A DNA stretch of 64,000 nucleotides from Actinokineospora enzanensis DSM 44649 (GCF_000374445.1 NZ_KB894418.1:62001-126000); one strand, 5' to 3'. Shown: positions 16,415-25,680, counted from the stretch's first letter. The notes: generated by a model not told the origin, from the sequence alone. Numbers and translations are program-made.

Positions 16415-18265
16415 GTGTCCCCGCACCGCCCGTTCCGCGCGCTCGCCGTGGCCGCCGCCTGTGGCGCGGTGGTCGTCACCGCCGCGCTGGTCACCGTCAC
16501 GGTGCCTGCGGCGGCCCCCGGCGACGAGGGGCCGGACGTGCCCGCGACACCCCAGGGGACCTCGGTGAAGGCCCTCGACGCCTGGCTCGACGCGCTGGTG
16601 GGCTCGCTGCCGCTGGAGCAGAAGGTGGGCCAGCTGTTCGTCACGAACGTGTGGGGCAAGTCGGCTGGTGCGGCGACCGAGGAGAACCGCGAGCACTTCG
16701 GCGTGGACACCGCCGCCGAGGTGGTGCGGCGCTACCACGTGGGCGGTGTCATCTACTTCAACAACAGCACCACCGACAACGTGGACAACCCGGCGCAGCT
16801 GGCCGCGTTCTCCAACGGCCTGCAGCGGGCCGCCGGGTCGGCCGCGCCGCGGATCCCGCTGGTGATCGGCATCGACCAGGAGGGCGGCAACGTCACCCGG
16901 ATCCCGGCACCCGCCACCGAGTACCCGGGGTCGATGGCGATCGGCGCAGGCCGCAGCGCCGACGACGCGCGCACGCTGGGCACGGTCAACGGCCACGAGC
17001 TGCGCGCCATGGGGATCAACCAGGACTTCGCGCCGGTCGCCGACGTGAACTCCAACCCGCTGAACCCGATCATCGGCGCCCGCTCCTTCGGCGCCCGGCC
17101 CGACCTGGTCGGCGAGCTGGTGGCCGCCGAGGTGCACGGCTACCAGGAGGGCGGCCCGCCCACCGAGACGGTCGCGGCGGTCGCCAAGCACTTCCCCGGG
17201 CACGGGGACGCGGCCACCGACAGCCACACCGGGCTACCGCGGATCGACCGGTCGGCCGTGGAGTGGCGGGCGGTCGACCTGCCGCCGTTCCGCGCCGCGA
17301 TCGCCGCCGGGGTCGACTCGGTGATGACCGCGCACATCCAGTTCCCCAGCCTGGACCCGTCCGGGGTGCCCGCCACGCTGTCCAAGCCGATCCTGACCGG
17401 GCTGCTGCGCCAGGAGCTGGGGTTCCGCGGCGTGATCGTCACCGACGCGCTGGACATGCAGGGCGTGCGGGAGATGTTCGGCGACGCCGAGGTGCCGGTG
17501 CGGGCCTTGGAGGCGGGCGCCGACCAGCTGTTGATGCCGCCCGACCTGGGGCTCGCCGAGGACTCGGTGATCGCGGCCGTGCGGTCCGGACGGCTCACCG
17601 AGCAGCGCATCGACGAGAGCGTGCGGCGGATCCTCACGCTGAAGTGGAAGCGCGGCATCCTGACCCGGCCATTGGTGGACGTGAACGCGGTCCCGAAGCG
17701 GGTAGGCACGCCCGCGAACCAGGCCACGATCCAGCAGCTCACCGACCGGACCATCACCGTGCTGCGCAACGACCGCGACACGCTGCCGCTCCGACCCGCC
17801 CCGGCGAAGGTGCTGGTGACCGGCGTGGGCGACACCGGGACGCCGGACGCCTCCCCCACGGACCTGGCCGCCCGCGTCCAGTCACGCGGCGTGTCGGCGA
17901 CGGCCGTGCCGACCGGGACGAAACCGTCGGACGCGACTGTCACCCGAGCCGTCGCGGCCGCGCGTGAGTCGGATGTCGTGGTGGTGTTGACCAACAACCT
18001 GGCCTCGAACACCGCCCAGCGGAACTTGGTCACCGCACTACTCGGCACAGGCAAGCCTGTCGTGGCCGTGGCGACGTTGGTGCCCTACGACGCGGGGTTC
18101 GTGGACGCGCCCACCTGGGTAGCCACCTACTCATACCGGTCGGTGTCGTTGGAGTCGCTCACCAAGGTCCTGCTCGGCGAGATCTCCCCGCACGGCAAGC
18201 TGCCGGTGGACATCCCGGCGGGCGACACCATCCGGTTCCCGTTCGGCCACGGCCTCACCTGGTAG
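16415..18265 (+). CDS. nagZ: secreted glycoside hydrolase family 3 beta-N-acetylglucosaminidase (NagZ type)
   Basis: A 616-aa exported enzyme that removes GlcNAc from GlcNAc-MurNAc wall fragments. The signal region is PFRALAVAAACGAVVVTAALVTV. The GH3 N-terminal domain has PLVIGIDQEGGNVTR, GINQDFAPVADVNSN, and the NagZ signature KHFPGHGDAATDSHTGLP with the catalytic Asp-His loop; the nucleophile Asp is in GVIVTDALDMQGV. A C-terminal GH3_C-like domain (about residues 430-610) makes it longer than the single-domain E. coli NagZ. GTG 16415 follows GGAGGAACCC. It is first of a nagZ-namZ-hydrolase-murR-murQ cluster, with namZ only 4 bases downstream. Confidence 0.95.
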   Translation: MSPHRPFRALAVAAACGAVVVTAALVTVTVPAAAPGDEGPDVPATPQGTSVKALDAWLDALVGSLPLEQKVGQLFVTNVWGKSAGAATEENREHFGVDTAAEVVRRYHVGGVIYFNNSTTDNVDNPAQLAAFSNGLQRAAGSAAPRIPLVIGIDQEGGNVTRIPAPATEYPGSMAIGAGRSADDARTLGTVNGHELRAMGINQDFAPVADVNSNPLNPIIGARSFGARPDLVGELVAAEVHGYQEGGPPTETVAAVAKHFPGHGDAATDSHTGLPRIDRSAVEWRAVDLPPFRAAIAAGVDSVMTAHIQFPSLDPSGVPATLSKPILTGLLRQELGFRGVIVTDALDMQGVREMFGDAEVPVRALEAGADQLLMPPDLGLAEDSVIAAVRSGRLTEQRIDESVRRILTLKWKRGILTRPLVDVNAVPKRVGTPANQATIQQLTDRTITVLRNDRDTLPLRPAPAKVLVTGVGDTGTPDASPTDLAARVQSRGVSATAVPTGTKPSDATVTRAVAAARESDVVVVLTNNLASNTAQRNLVTALLGTGKPVVAVATLVPYDAGFVDAPTWVATYSYRSVSLESLTKVLLGEISPHGKLPVDIPAGDTIRFPFGHGLTW

Positions 18266-18269
18266 TCCC

Positions 18270-19532
18270 GTGGACCGCAGGCGATTCCTGACCGCGTCCG
18301 CGCTGGCCGCGCCACTGGTCACGGCCGCCGCCGCGCCCGCTGCCGCCGATGATCCACCACATCCCCATGAACCGGTCATCCCAGGAGCGGATGATGCCGC
18401 CGCGGCGGGCTGGCGGGCCCTGGTGGGGCACGAGGTCGCCGTCGTGGCCAACCACACCGCCACGCTCCGCGACGGCACGCACATCGTCGACTCGATGGTG
18501 GCCGCAGGCGTCCGACCGCGAGCGATCTTCGGCCCGGAGCATGGCTTCCGCGGCACCGCGCAGGCGGGCGGCTCCACCGGCGACCACCCCGACCCGCGCA
18601 CCGGCATCCAGGTCTACGACGCGTACACCCTGACCGAGGACGAACTAGCGGAGCACTTCCTTTACGCGGGCATAGACCTGGTCGTGTTCGACATCGCCGA
18701 TGTGGGCGCCCGCTTCTATACCTACATCTGGACGATGTACACCGCCATGCGCGCCGCCGCCCGGGTCGACGCGGCTTTCCTGGTCCTGGACCGGCCGAAC
18801 CCGATCGGCGGCGAGGCGAGCGGCCCGGTGCTCGACCCCGCGTTCGCCTCCCCGGTCGGCAGGCTGCCGATCGCCCTGCGGCACGGCATGACCACGGGCG
18901 AGCTGGCCGCCTTGTTCCAGGCCGAGTTCCTGCCCGAGCAGCCTGCCGCCGAACACCTGGCCGAGCTCACGGTCGTGCCCGCGCGGGGCTGGCGGCGGGA
19001 CCGGTTCTTCGCCGATACCGGCCTTGGCTGGATCCTGCCCAGCCCGAACATGCCGACCGCGGACACCGCGCTCGTCTACCCCGGTACGGGGCTGTTCGAG
19101 GGCACGCTGCTGTCCGAGGGCCGCGGCACCACCCGCCCGTTCGAGATCATCGGCGCGCCGGGGATCGACTGGCACTGGGCGGAGGCGCTCAACGACCTCG
19201 GGCTGCCGGGCGTCCGCTTTCGCGAGCACTACTTCCAGCCGACCTTCGACAAGTTCACCGGCCAGGCGTGCGGCGGCGTCCAGGTGCACGTGACCGATGC
19301 GCGCCGCTTCGCCGCGGTGGAGACGGCCGTCGCCATGATCGTGGCGCTCCGGCGGACGCACCCGGCGGTGTTCGGCTGGCGGCCGGACGACCACGTGGAC
19401 CGACTGTTCGGCTCGGACCGGCTGCGCCGACAGGTATCGGCGGGCGCGGACACCGACGAGATCGTGGGTGGCTGGGCCGAGGAGCTGACGCGGTTCCGCG
19501 AGCGCCGACGACCGTATCTGCGATATCCATGA
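18270..19532 (+). CDS. namZ: exo-beta-N-acetylmuramidase NamZ (DUF1343)
   Basis: A 420-aa secreted protein with a twin-arginine-like N-terminus (MDRRRFLTASALAAPLVTAAAA). DUF1343 hallmarks are present: VVANHTATL, FGPEHGFRG, VFDIADVGARFYTYIWTM, LDRPNPIGG, RHGMTTGELA, and LVYPGTGLFEGTLLSEGRGTTRPFE. Bacterial members release MurNAc from the non-reducing end of wall glycans, which complements the upstream NagZ. GTG 18270 begins 4 bases after the nagZ stop, so the two are probably co-translated. The RR motif suggests Tat export. Confidence 0.93.
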   Translation: MDRRRFLTASALAAPLVTAAAAPAAADDPPHPHEPVIPGADDAAAAGWRALVGHEVAVVANHTATLRDGTHIVDSMVAAGVRPRAIFGPEHGFRGTAQAGGSTGDHPDPRTGIQVYDAYTLTEDELAEHFLYAGIDLVVFDIADVGARFYTYIWTMYTAMRAAARVDAAFLVLDRPNPIGGEASGPVLDPAFASPVGRLPIALRHGMTTGELAALFQAEFLPEQPAAEHLAELTVVPARGWRRDRFFADTGLGWILPSPNMPTADTALVYPGTGLFEGTLLSEGRGTTRPFEIIGAPGIDWHWAEALNDLGLPGVRFREHYFQPTFDKFTGQACGGVQVHVTDARRFAAVETAVAMIVALRRTHPAVFGWRPDDHVDRLFGSDRLRRQVSAGADTDEIVGGWAEELTRFRERRRPYLRYP

Positions 19533-19548
19533 GCATGAGGTGGGGGCG

Positions 19549-21282
19549 ATGGCCAGGAGAATGGGGCTCGGGGTCGTGCTGTTGGCCATGGGCGTGCTCA
19601 CCGCCATGACCGCGACCGCCGATACCGCCGCGGTTCGGCCGGGACCGGGCGGGCGGTTCGATCTGCCGATGCTCGACTTCGCCGCGCCGGGCACGGTTCT
19701 ACGGACTGGCACGCCTGCCTCCGCCGGTCTTGATCCGGCGCCGATAGAGACAGCCGATGGCGCGCTCGACCGGTGGACAGAAGGTGCCCAGCCGTTGTTC
19801 CCCGGCGCTGTCTCACTACTCGTGCACAACGGTGTGGTGGTGGACAGGCACGCGGTCGGCAACGCCGTGCGCTACGCGGACGCGACCACGGAACTGCCCC
19901 CGAGTCAGCGAGTCGCGATGCGCGCGGACACGATCTTCGACGTGGCCTCGGTGAGCAAGCTGTTCACCTCGATCGCGGTGCTGTGCCTGATCGACGACGG
20001 CAAGGTCCGGCTGGACGAACGGGTCGCGACCTACCTCCCGGAGTTCGGCGTCAACGGGAAGCAGGGCATCACTGTCCAACAGTTGTTGACACACACCTCC
20101 GGTCTGGAACCGGATCTGCCGCTGTGGCGGGACTGGCCGGACAAGGCTTCCCGCATCAAGGCGGTCATGGACCACGCGCCGTCAAACCCGCCGGGGTCCA
20201 CCTACACCTACTCCGATCTGAACCTGATCACCCTGGGCGTGTTGGTCGAACGGGTCGGCGGCCGACCGTTGGACGCGTTCGTCGCCGACCGGATCACCAC
20301 TCCGCTAGGGCTCAAGGACACCGGTTACAACCCGCCCGCGGCCAAGCTGGGCCGGATCGCCGCCACCGAGTACGAGACGGCTCCCCCGCGCGGGATGGTC
20401 CGCGGACAGGTGCACGACGAGAACGCGTGGTCTCTCGGCGGTGTCTCGGGGCATGCCGGGGTGTTCTCCACCGCGGACGACCTCGCGGTGCTGGGGCAGA
20501 TGATCCTCAACGGCGGTACCTACCGCGGGGCGCGCGTCCTGCGCGAGGACGCGGTTCGTCGGATGTTGACCAACTACAACTCCGCCTTCCCGGACGACGC
20601 GCACGGTCTGGGCGTCGAACTCGACCAGCGCTGGTACATGGGCGGGCTGAGCGGGCCGCGCACAGCCGGACACACGGGGTTCACCGGGACCTCGCTCGTG
20701 GTCGACCCGGCCTCCCGCTCGATCGCGATCCTGTTGACGAACCGCGTGCACCCGACCCGCTCCGGCGCCTCGATCAACCCGGCCCGGCAGGCGGTGGCGA
20801 CCGGCCTGGCCCGTGCGTTGGCCGTCCGTTCCCCTGGCGGGGGCACGCACTGGTCGAGCCTGCTCGACGACAACGCGACCGCGACGCTGACGACGCCGAC
20901 CCTGCGGGCGTCCGGTCCGCCGCGAATTTCCTTCCAGGCGTTCGTCGACACGGACGCGGGCGACGGGCTCGTGGTGGAGACGAGTGGTGACGGAACGGCG
21001 TGGCGGCCGGTGACGGCGCGGGTGCGCGGGGTGGGCGCGCCAACGGGCCCGGTGGTCAGTTTGTCCGGTTCCGGACACCGTAGTTGGTGGACTGTCAACG
21101 CGACCGCGCCGGTCGGCGGGGATATTACCCTGCGTTGGCGATTTACCACCGATAGTCACTACACCGGCCGGGGGGTAATCATCGACCGGATTGTTGTGAC
21201 CGACGGTAGTCATGTGCTGCTCAACGGTGAGAAAGAACCCCACTTGTTGCGCCCGCTCGGGTGGCGTCCGGAAAGTCGTTGA
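19549..21282 (+). CDS. secreted serine hydrolase of the beta-lactamase/AmpC (transpeptidase-like) family
   Basis: A 577-aa exported protein. After a signal peptide (LGVVLLAMGVLTAM) the Beta-lactamase (PF00144) domain runs over about residues 60-420: SVSK is the Ser-x-x-Lys nucleophile motif, YSD takes the place of Tyr-x-Asn, and HTGFTGT fits the third motif. A beta-rich C-terminal domain (about 440-575) may bind carbohydrate or wall. In this cluster it may cut peptide or ester groups from muropeptides (inference). ATG 19549 is preferred (GGTGGGGG upstream); GTG 19540 is the alternative. Confidence 0.88.
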   Translation: MARRMGLGVVLLAMGVLTAMTATADTAAVRPGPGGRFDLPMLDFAAPGTVLRTGTPASAGLDPAPIETADGALDRWTEGAQPLFPGAVSLLVHNGVVVDRHAVGNAVRYADATTELPPSQRVAMRADTIFDVASVSKLFTSIAVLCLIDDGKVRLDERVATYLPEFGVNGKQGITVQQLLTHTSGLEPDLPLWRDWPDKASRIKAVMDHAPSNPPGSTYTYSDLNLITLGVLVERVGGRPLDAFVADRITTPLGLKDTGYNPPAAKLGRIAATEYETAPPRGMVRGQVHDENAWSLGGVSGHAGVFSTADDLAVLGQMILNGGTYRGARVLREDAVRRMLTNYNSAFPDDAHGLGVELDQRWYMGGLSGPRTAGHTGFTGTSLVVDPASRSIAILLTNRVHPTRSGASINPARQAVATGLARALAVRSPGGGTHWSSLLDDNATATLTTPTLRASGPPRISFQAFVDTDAGDGLVVETSGDGTAWRPVTARVRGVGAPTGPVVSLSGSGHRSWWTVNATAPVGGDITLRWRFTTDSHYTGRGVIIDRIVVTDGSHVLLNGEKEPHLLRPLGWRPESR

Positions 21283-21411
21283 CGATCAGACGCTAACAAT
21301 CCGCGTTCGGGCAGCGATGCGGTGGTCAAGCCCCCACCAGGGGCGACGACGGTCGCGGACACATTTGGGTAGCGTTGCCACCGGATGTCATGCACCGCCT
21401 TGTACTACCCC

Positions 21412-21432
21412 CTAACTGTTAGTAAGTTTCCC
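21412..21432. promoter_or_regulatory. candidate autoregulatory operator of murR
   Basis: CTAACtGTTAG (21412-21422) is a perfect 5-1-5 dyad running into TAAGTTTCC, ending 2 bases before the GTG of murR. This position would overlap a promoter or start site and suits autorepression. It shares the GTAAnTT core with the dyad upstream of nagZ. Confidence 0.45.
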
Positions 21433-21434
21433 AC

Positions 21435-22367
21435 GTGAGTGCGAGTCAAATGACAGCAGAACACAGCGAGTCAAGTCCGTTGGTCCGCATTCGCTCGCTC
21501 CTGCCCGGCCTGGCCCGTGCGGAGCAGCGGGTCGCCAAGGTCGTGCTCGACAGCCCCTCGACGGTGGCCCGGCGCAGCATCACCGAGGTCGCCGAGGCCG
21601 CCGGTACCAGTGAGACGACCGTGACCCGGTTCTGCAAGGCGATCGGCGTCGGGGGTTACCCCGAGCTGCGGATCGCGCTTGCCGCCGACACGGCTCGCAG
21701 CGCCGCCCGAGCGGACCGCGATCTCGGCGGGGAGATCGCGCCGGAGGACGACCTCAAAACCGTGGTCGGCAAGGTCACCTTCGCCGACGCGCGCGCCGTC
21801 GAGGAGACCTCCGAACAGCTCGACATCGACGTGCTGGCCAAGGTCGTCGACGCGGTGGCCACCGCGGGCCGGGTCGACGTCTACGGCGTTGGCGCCAGCG
21901 CCTTCGTCGCCGCCGACCTGCAACAGAAGCTGCACCGGATCGGTCGGGTCAGCTTCGCGTGGAACGACACGCACATCATGCTGACCTCGGCGGCGGTGCT
22001 CGGCCCCGGCGATGTCGCGGTCGCGATCTCGCACACCGGTGCCACCGCCGACACGGTCGAGGCGCTGCGCACCGCGCGCGAGCACGGCGCCACCACGGTC
22101 GCGCTCACGAACTACCCCACCTCCCCGATCGCCGAGGTGGCCGACCACGTGCTGACCACCGCGGCCCGGGAGACCACCTTCCGGTCCGGGGCGACGGCCA
22201 GCCGCATCGCCCAACTGACCGTCGTCGACTGCCTGTTCATCGGCGTCGCCCAGCGCCACCTGGACCAGTCCATCAAGGCGCTGGACTCGACCAGGGACGC
22301 GGTCGGCACCCACCGGCTGGAGACCCGCCACGACGGCAGGCGCAAGCCTCGGGAGACCGGGAAATGA
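21435..22367 (+). CDS. murR: MurR/RpiR family transcriptional regulator with SIS domain
   Basis: A 310-aa regulator. The N-terminal HTH_6 domain has RSITEVAEAAGTSETTVTRFCKAIGVGGYPELR (helix-turn-helix near residues 48-80). The SIS sugar-isomerase domain (about 125-260) has VDVYGVGASAFVAADLQ and AISHTGATADTVEALRTA, which bind sugar phosphates. In E. coli MurR senses MurNAc-6-P; this gene's placement between the muramidase genes and murQ supports the same signal. It starts at GTG 21435 and ends 43 bases before murQ. Confidence 0.92.
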   Translation: MSASQMTAEHSESSPLVRIRSLLPGLARAEQRVAKVVLDSPSTVARRSITEVAEAAGTSETTVTRFCKAIGVGGYPELRIALAADTARSAARADRDLGGEIAPEDDLKTVVGKVTFADARAVEETSEQLDIDVLAKVVDAVATAGRVDVYGVGASAFVAADLQQKLHRIGRVSFAWNDTHIMLTSAAVLGPGDVAVAISHTGATADTVEALRTAREHGATTVALTNYPTSPIAEVADHVLTTAARETTFRSGATASRIAQLTVVDCLFIGVAQRHLDQSIKALDSTRDAVGTHRLETRHDGRRKPRETGK

Positions 22368-22410
22368 TCCGGGGTGCGCGGTTCCGCCGCACCGGGAAGG
22401 GGGACCTGAG

Positions 22411-23337
22411 ATGACCGTGCCACGCCAGTCGATTCACGTCGACTCCCCGACCGAACGGCGGAATCCGCGCACCAGGGGCATCGACCGGATGTCGACCCTC
22501 GACATCCTGCGCACCATCAACACCGAGGACCGGACGGTGGCGGAGGCGGTCGCCGCCGCCCTGCCCCAGCTGAGCCGGGCCGTGGACAAGGCGACCGAGG
22601 CGCTGCGCGCCGGCCACCGCGTGCACTACGTGGGCGCGGGCACCTCCGGCAGGCTCGCCACCATCGACGCCGCCGAGCTACCGCCCACCTACAACGTCCC
22701 CGACGACTGGTTCCTGGTCCACCACGCGGGCGGCGCGGCCGCCCTGCGTGACGCGGCCGAGGGCGCCGAGGACGACGAGTCGGCGGGCGCCGCGGAGATG
22801 ACCAGGGACGCCCGCGCGGGTGACTTCGTCCTCGGCCTCACCGCGTCCGGCCGCACCCCGTACGTGCTCGGCGCGCTCAACGCCGCGCACAGGATCGGCG
22901 CCACCACCGCGCTGGTGTCCAACAACCCGGACACCGCGCGCGCGCCCGGCGTGGACCTGCTCATCGCGGTGGACACCGGGCCGGAGGCCATCTCCGGCTC
23001 CACCAGGATGAAGGCGGGCACCGCGCAGAAGATCCTGCTCACCTCGTTCTCCACCGCGGTCATGGTCAAGCTGGGCCGCACCTACGACAACCTGATGGTC
23101 AGCATGCGGGCCACCAACGCCAAGCTCCGCGGCCGCAGCCTGCGCATCCTGCGCGAGGCAACCGGTTCGGGGCCGCAGGAGTGCACCGCGGCACTGATGG
23201 CGGCACACGGGGACCTGAAGGTGGCCATCGTGCACCTGCTGTCCGGTGTGGACATCCGGGAGGCGGCGGAGGCGCTGGCCGAGTCCAGCGGGCACGTGCG
23301 ACGGGCACTGGGGTTACTCAACGTCGCCGCGCTCTGA
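22411..23337 (+). CDS. murQ: N-acetylmuramic acid 6-phosphate etherase
   Basis: A 308-aa cytoplasmic enzyme that splits the lactyl ether of MurNAc-6-P to give GlcNAc-6-P and D-lactate. SIS-fold motifs: HYVGAGTSGRLATIDAAELPPT, a conserved Glu in the helix, GLTASGRTPYVLGAL, and SGSTRMKAGTAQKI. The C-terminal helical domain includes KAVE-like residues and ends HVRRALGLLNVAAL. ATG 22411 is preceded by a purine-rich AAGGGGGACC. No MurNAc kinase is seen in this window, so the phosphate must be added elsewhere (by a PTS or AmgK/AnmK-type kinase). Confidence 0.96.
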   Translation: MTVPRQSIHVDSPTERRNPRTRGIDRMSTLDILRTINTEDRTVAEAVAAALPQLSRAVDKATEALRAGHRVHYVGAGTSGRLATIDAAELPPTYNVPDDWFLVHHAGGAAALRDAAEGAEDDESAGAAEMTRDARAGDFVLGLTASGRTPYVLGALNAAHRIGATTALVSNNPDTARAPGVDLLIAVDTGPEAISGSTRMKAGTAQKILLTSFSTAVMVKLGRTYDNLMVSMRATNAKLRGRSLRILREATGSGPQECTAALMAAHGDLKVAIVHLLSGVDIREAAEALAESSGHVRRALGLLNVAAL

Positions 23338-23434
23338 ACCACGCCACGCCGTGTGGTCGCGGGATTCGAGTTGTCCACAAGCCCCGGATCCGTCCACAGG
23401 GCACGGCCAACCCACCGATCTCTTGTGGGCTGGA

Positions 23435-24163
23435 TCAGCTTGCGGCGTCGGCGATGCCGGTGGCCTCGCGGGCACCCGCGGTGATCGCCGCGCAGGTGCG
23501 GATGATCCAGTCGGTGATGCCGTCCGGCTCGCCAAGGGCGAAGGCGAGGGCGGCCTGGCGGTAGCCGCCGGGGTCGCGCAGGAAGGCCACCTCCGGGACG
23601 CCCAGTCCCTTGGGGTCCAGGCCGGTCCCGATCAGCGTGAGACGGGCCGCGGCGCGCGCGATCACGCCGTCGGCCGTGCCGAACGGTGCCAGGGCGAGGA
23701 GTTCGCCGTGCACGACCGCGGCGAGGACCGGGCCCGGCACGCTGGTGCCGCCCGCCACCAAGCCCGCCAACAGGTCCAGCCTGCTCGTCACGCCCAACCC
23801 GGACCGGGGACGCCCCAAAGACTCGTTGGGGGCCAGGTCCGCCGCGGCCAGGACGTGCAGTTTGGCCAGTGCCTGCAGCGGAGCCCGCTCCCAAGTGGGC
23901 AGCAACGGACCCAACGCCTCCGCCACGCGCAACGCGCCTGTCAAGACCGGGTCCGACACCTCGCCACTGTCCGGGATCTCCGCGGCGCCACCGTCGAGCA
24001 CGGCGGACGCGCGCGCCGCGCGGACAGAAGCCTCAGCGGCGGTAGTAGGCCAGCCGCGGCGGTTCGTGGGGTGGCGGTGAACATCCGCGATCGCGTCGCG
24101 GGCAGCGGTGACCGCGTCGGCCACCCCCGGCAGGTCCAGCAACGGCGCCAGCGGATCTGTCAC
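23435..24163 (-). CDS. Fic-like protein with degenerate active site (Rv3662c position)
   Basis: A 242-aa protein. The helical layout follows Fic proteins: SVRAARASAVLDGG (compare SSxIEG, residues 46-59), LQALAKLH (97-103), then VHGELLALAPFGTADGVIAR (151-170) where active Fic enzymes have HxFx(D/E)GNGRxxR, and a late GGYRQAALAFALGE. The catalytic His is Ala159 and the GNGR is ADGVIAR, so AMP transfer is unlikely. GTG 24163 (TDPLAPLLDLPGV) is chosen; the longer frame overlaps the cyclase gene. It lies convergent to murQ, and the context gives no further clue. Confidence 0.7.
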   Translation of the reverse strand: MTDPLAPLLDLPGVADAVTAARDAIADVHRHPTNRRGWPTTAAEASVRAARASAVLDGGAAEIPDSGEVSDPVLTGALRVAEALGPLLPTWERAPLQALAKLHVLAAADLAPNESLGRPRSGLGVTSRLDLLAGLVAGGTSVPGPVLAAVVHGELLALAPFGTADGVIARAAARLTLIGTGLDPKGLGVPEVAFLRDPGGYRQAALAFALGEPDGITDWIIRTCAAITAGAREATGIADAAS

Positions 24164-24197
24164 ATCCGCACAGTACCCAGCGACCCGCCCCGAGCCG

Positions 24198-25589
24198 TCA
24201 GCCCGCGTCCACTGTGCGCTCGCGCGCGTGCCGAGGGCCGGGCAGCGGGATCGCCGGCGTGACCCGGATCTGGTTGCGGCCGCCGTCCTTGGCCTCCGCC
24301 AGCGCCTGGTCCGCGAACTCCTGCAAGGTCGCCAGGTCGGTGCCATGCTCCGGGGACAGCGCGATACCGCCGGAGATGGTGAAGTCGCCGACCAGTTCGG
24401 TGCGGCCACCGGCGGCCTTGGTCAGTTCCACGGTCATGTCCGCGACCGCGGCGCGGATGCGTTCGGCGATGGCCCACGCGTCGGCGCGGCTGGTGCCCGG
24501 CAGCAGCACCGAGAACTCCTCGCCGCCCCACCGACAGACCAGGTCGTCGCGGCGGACGCTGGCCCGCAGCACCAGGGCCAGGGCCTTGAGCACCTCGTTG
24601 GCGCCGAGGTGGCCGAGCCGGGAGTTGACCTGCTTGAACCGATCCAGATCGAACATCATCACCGCCGTCGGCCGCTGCCGCGCCTGGTCGGCGACCAGCG
24701 CCAGCGCGGCGGCCGGGTTGAAGCCGCGCTGGTTGGCCAGGCCGGTCAGCGGGTCGTGCAGCGCGTCCACCTCCAGCCGGTCCCGTTCCAGCTCCAGCTG
24801 CTCGATGCGCTGGGTGTGCCGGGTGTACCCGACGACCACCGCCAGCAGCGCGGCGAGCACCAGCCCGTAGGCCACGCCGGAGCTCCACGCGGCGATCAGG
24901 CCAAGGCAGAGGGTGATGGCCAGGTCGGCGTTCTCCTTGCGGTTGCCCATGATCGCCAGCCAGGAGCGGTCGCCGCGCAGCCCCCGGGCGACGCCGATGA
25001 CGATCGTCTGGGCGGCGTAGTACGCGGCGAACGCGGCGGCCACCGCGATGGTCGCGCCGAGCATCTTCCGCGGGTCGACCGGCGCGCCGCGGGCCCACTC
25101 GTGCACCGGAGTGGCCACTGCCAGTGCCTGCGCGGCCAACGCGGAGGACATGATGGCGAATGTGGTGAACACATAGCGCCCCGGTGGTTTCCGGGCGATG
25201 AAGTACCGGCGCAGCCGGATGATCAGAACCAGTGCTACCACCAGCGGTACCGGCAGTACGAACGCGCCCGCGGTGGTCCAGACCCCGGTGTGGTCGATGT
25301 GCTCACCGGACAGGTGCGCGGCCCGACGGCGTTCCTCCGCGGGCTTGGTAGCCTCCATGTGCAAAATCGCGCCGACCGCGATCAGCGCGAACAGCCGCAG
25401 CGACAATGCGTCCGCCGGGCCCGCGGTCACCGTCCCGGTCACTGCCCAACCGAAGATCGTGATCTCGGTCACCACGATCCACAGGAAGCCCCACGTGGTC
25501 GTGTGCGCCAGCAGATCGAGTGCCCGAAGCCGCTGGGGGAGGGATATGCCGATCAAGCAAGAGTCTCTGGGACTTGTCAGACTGGGCAT
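24198..25589 (-). CDS. membrane-bound diguanylate cyclase (GGDEF)
   Basis: A 463-aa protein that should make cyclic di-GMP from GTP. The N-terminal two thirds hold about eight membrane helices (residues 25-260), a MASE-like sensor. The GGDEF domain occupies about residues 290-445, with DPLTGLANQRGF, MMFDLDRFKQVNSRLGH (metal Asp) and the active-site loop RWGGEEFSVLLPG. RRDD five residues upstream is an intact product-inhibition I-site. The last 20 residues are basic. ATG 25589 follows AAAGGGGGACA. It is divergent from the mini-ORFs at 25681 and 25770. Confidence 0.94.
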   Translation of the reverse strand: MPSLTSPRDSCLIGISLPQRLRALDLLAHTTTWGFLWIVVTEITIFGWAVTGTVTAGPADALSLRLFALIAVGAILHMEATKPAEERRRAAHLSGEHIDHTGVWTTAGAFVLPVPLVVALVLIIRLRRYFIARKPPGRYVFTTFAIMSSALAAQALAVATPVHEWARGAPVDPRKMLGATIAVAAAFAAYYAAQTIVIGVARGLRGDRSWLAIMGNRKENADLAITLCLGLIAAWSSGVAYGLVLAALLAVVVGYTRHTQRIEQLELERDRLEVDALHDPLTGLANQRGFNPAAALALVADQARQRPTAVMMFDLDRFKQVNSRLGHLGANEVLKALALVLRASVRRDDLVCRWGGEEFSVLLPGTSRADAWAIAERIRAAVADMTVELTKAAGGRTELVGDFTISGGIALSPEHGTDLATLQEFADQALAEAKDGGRNQIRVTPAIPLPGPRHARERTVDAG

Positions 25590-25680
25590 TGTCCCCCTTT
25601 GCGACAGACGGGACACTGAACGTGACCCGCGGCGGGCGGGATGCGTTCGGTCCCCCGGGACCCGAGAGGGAGGTAGCACC
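25590..25680 (+). promoter_or_regulatory. divergent upstream region of the cyclase and the mini-ORFs
   Basis: The only place a promoter for the plus-strand mini-ORFs can lie. No clear -35/-10 pair is seen. The GAGAGGGAGG just before 25681 is a strong ribosome site. Confidence 0.35.
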
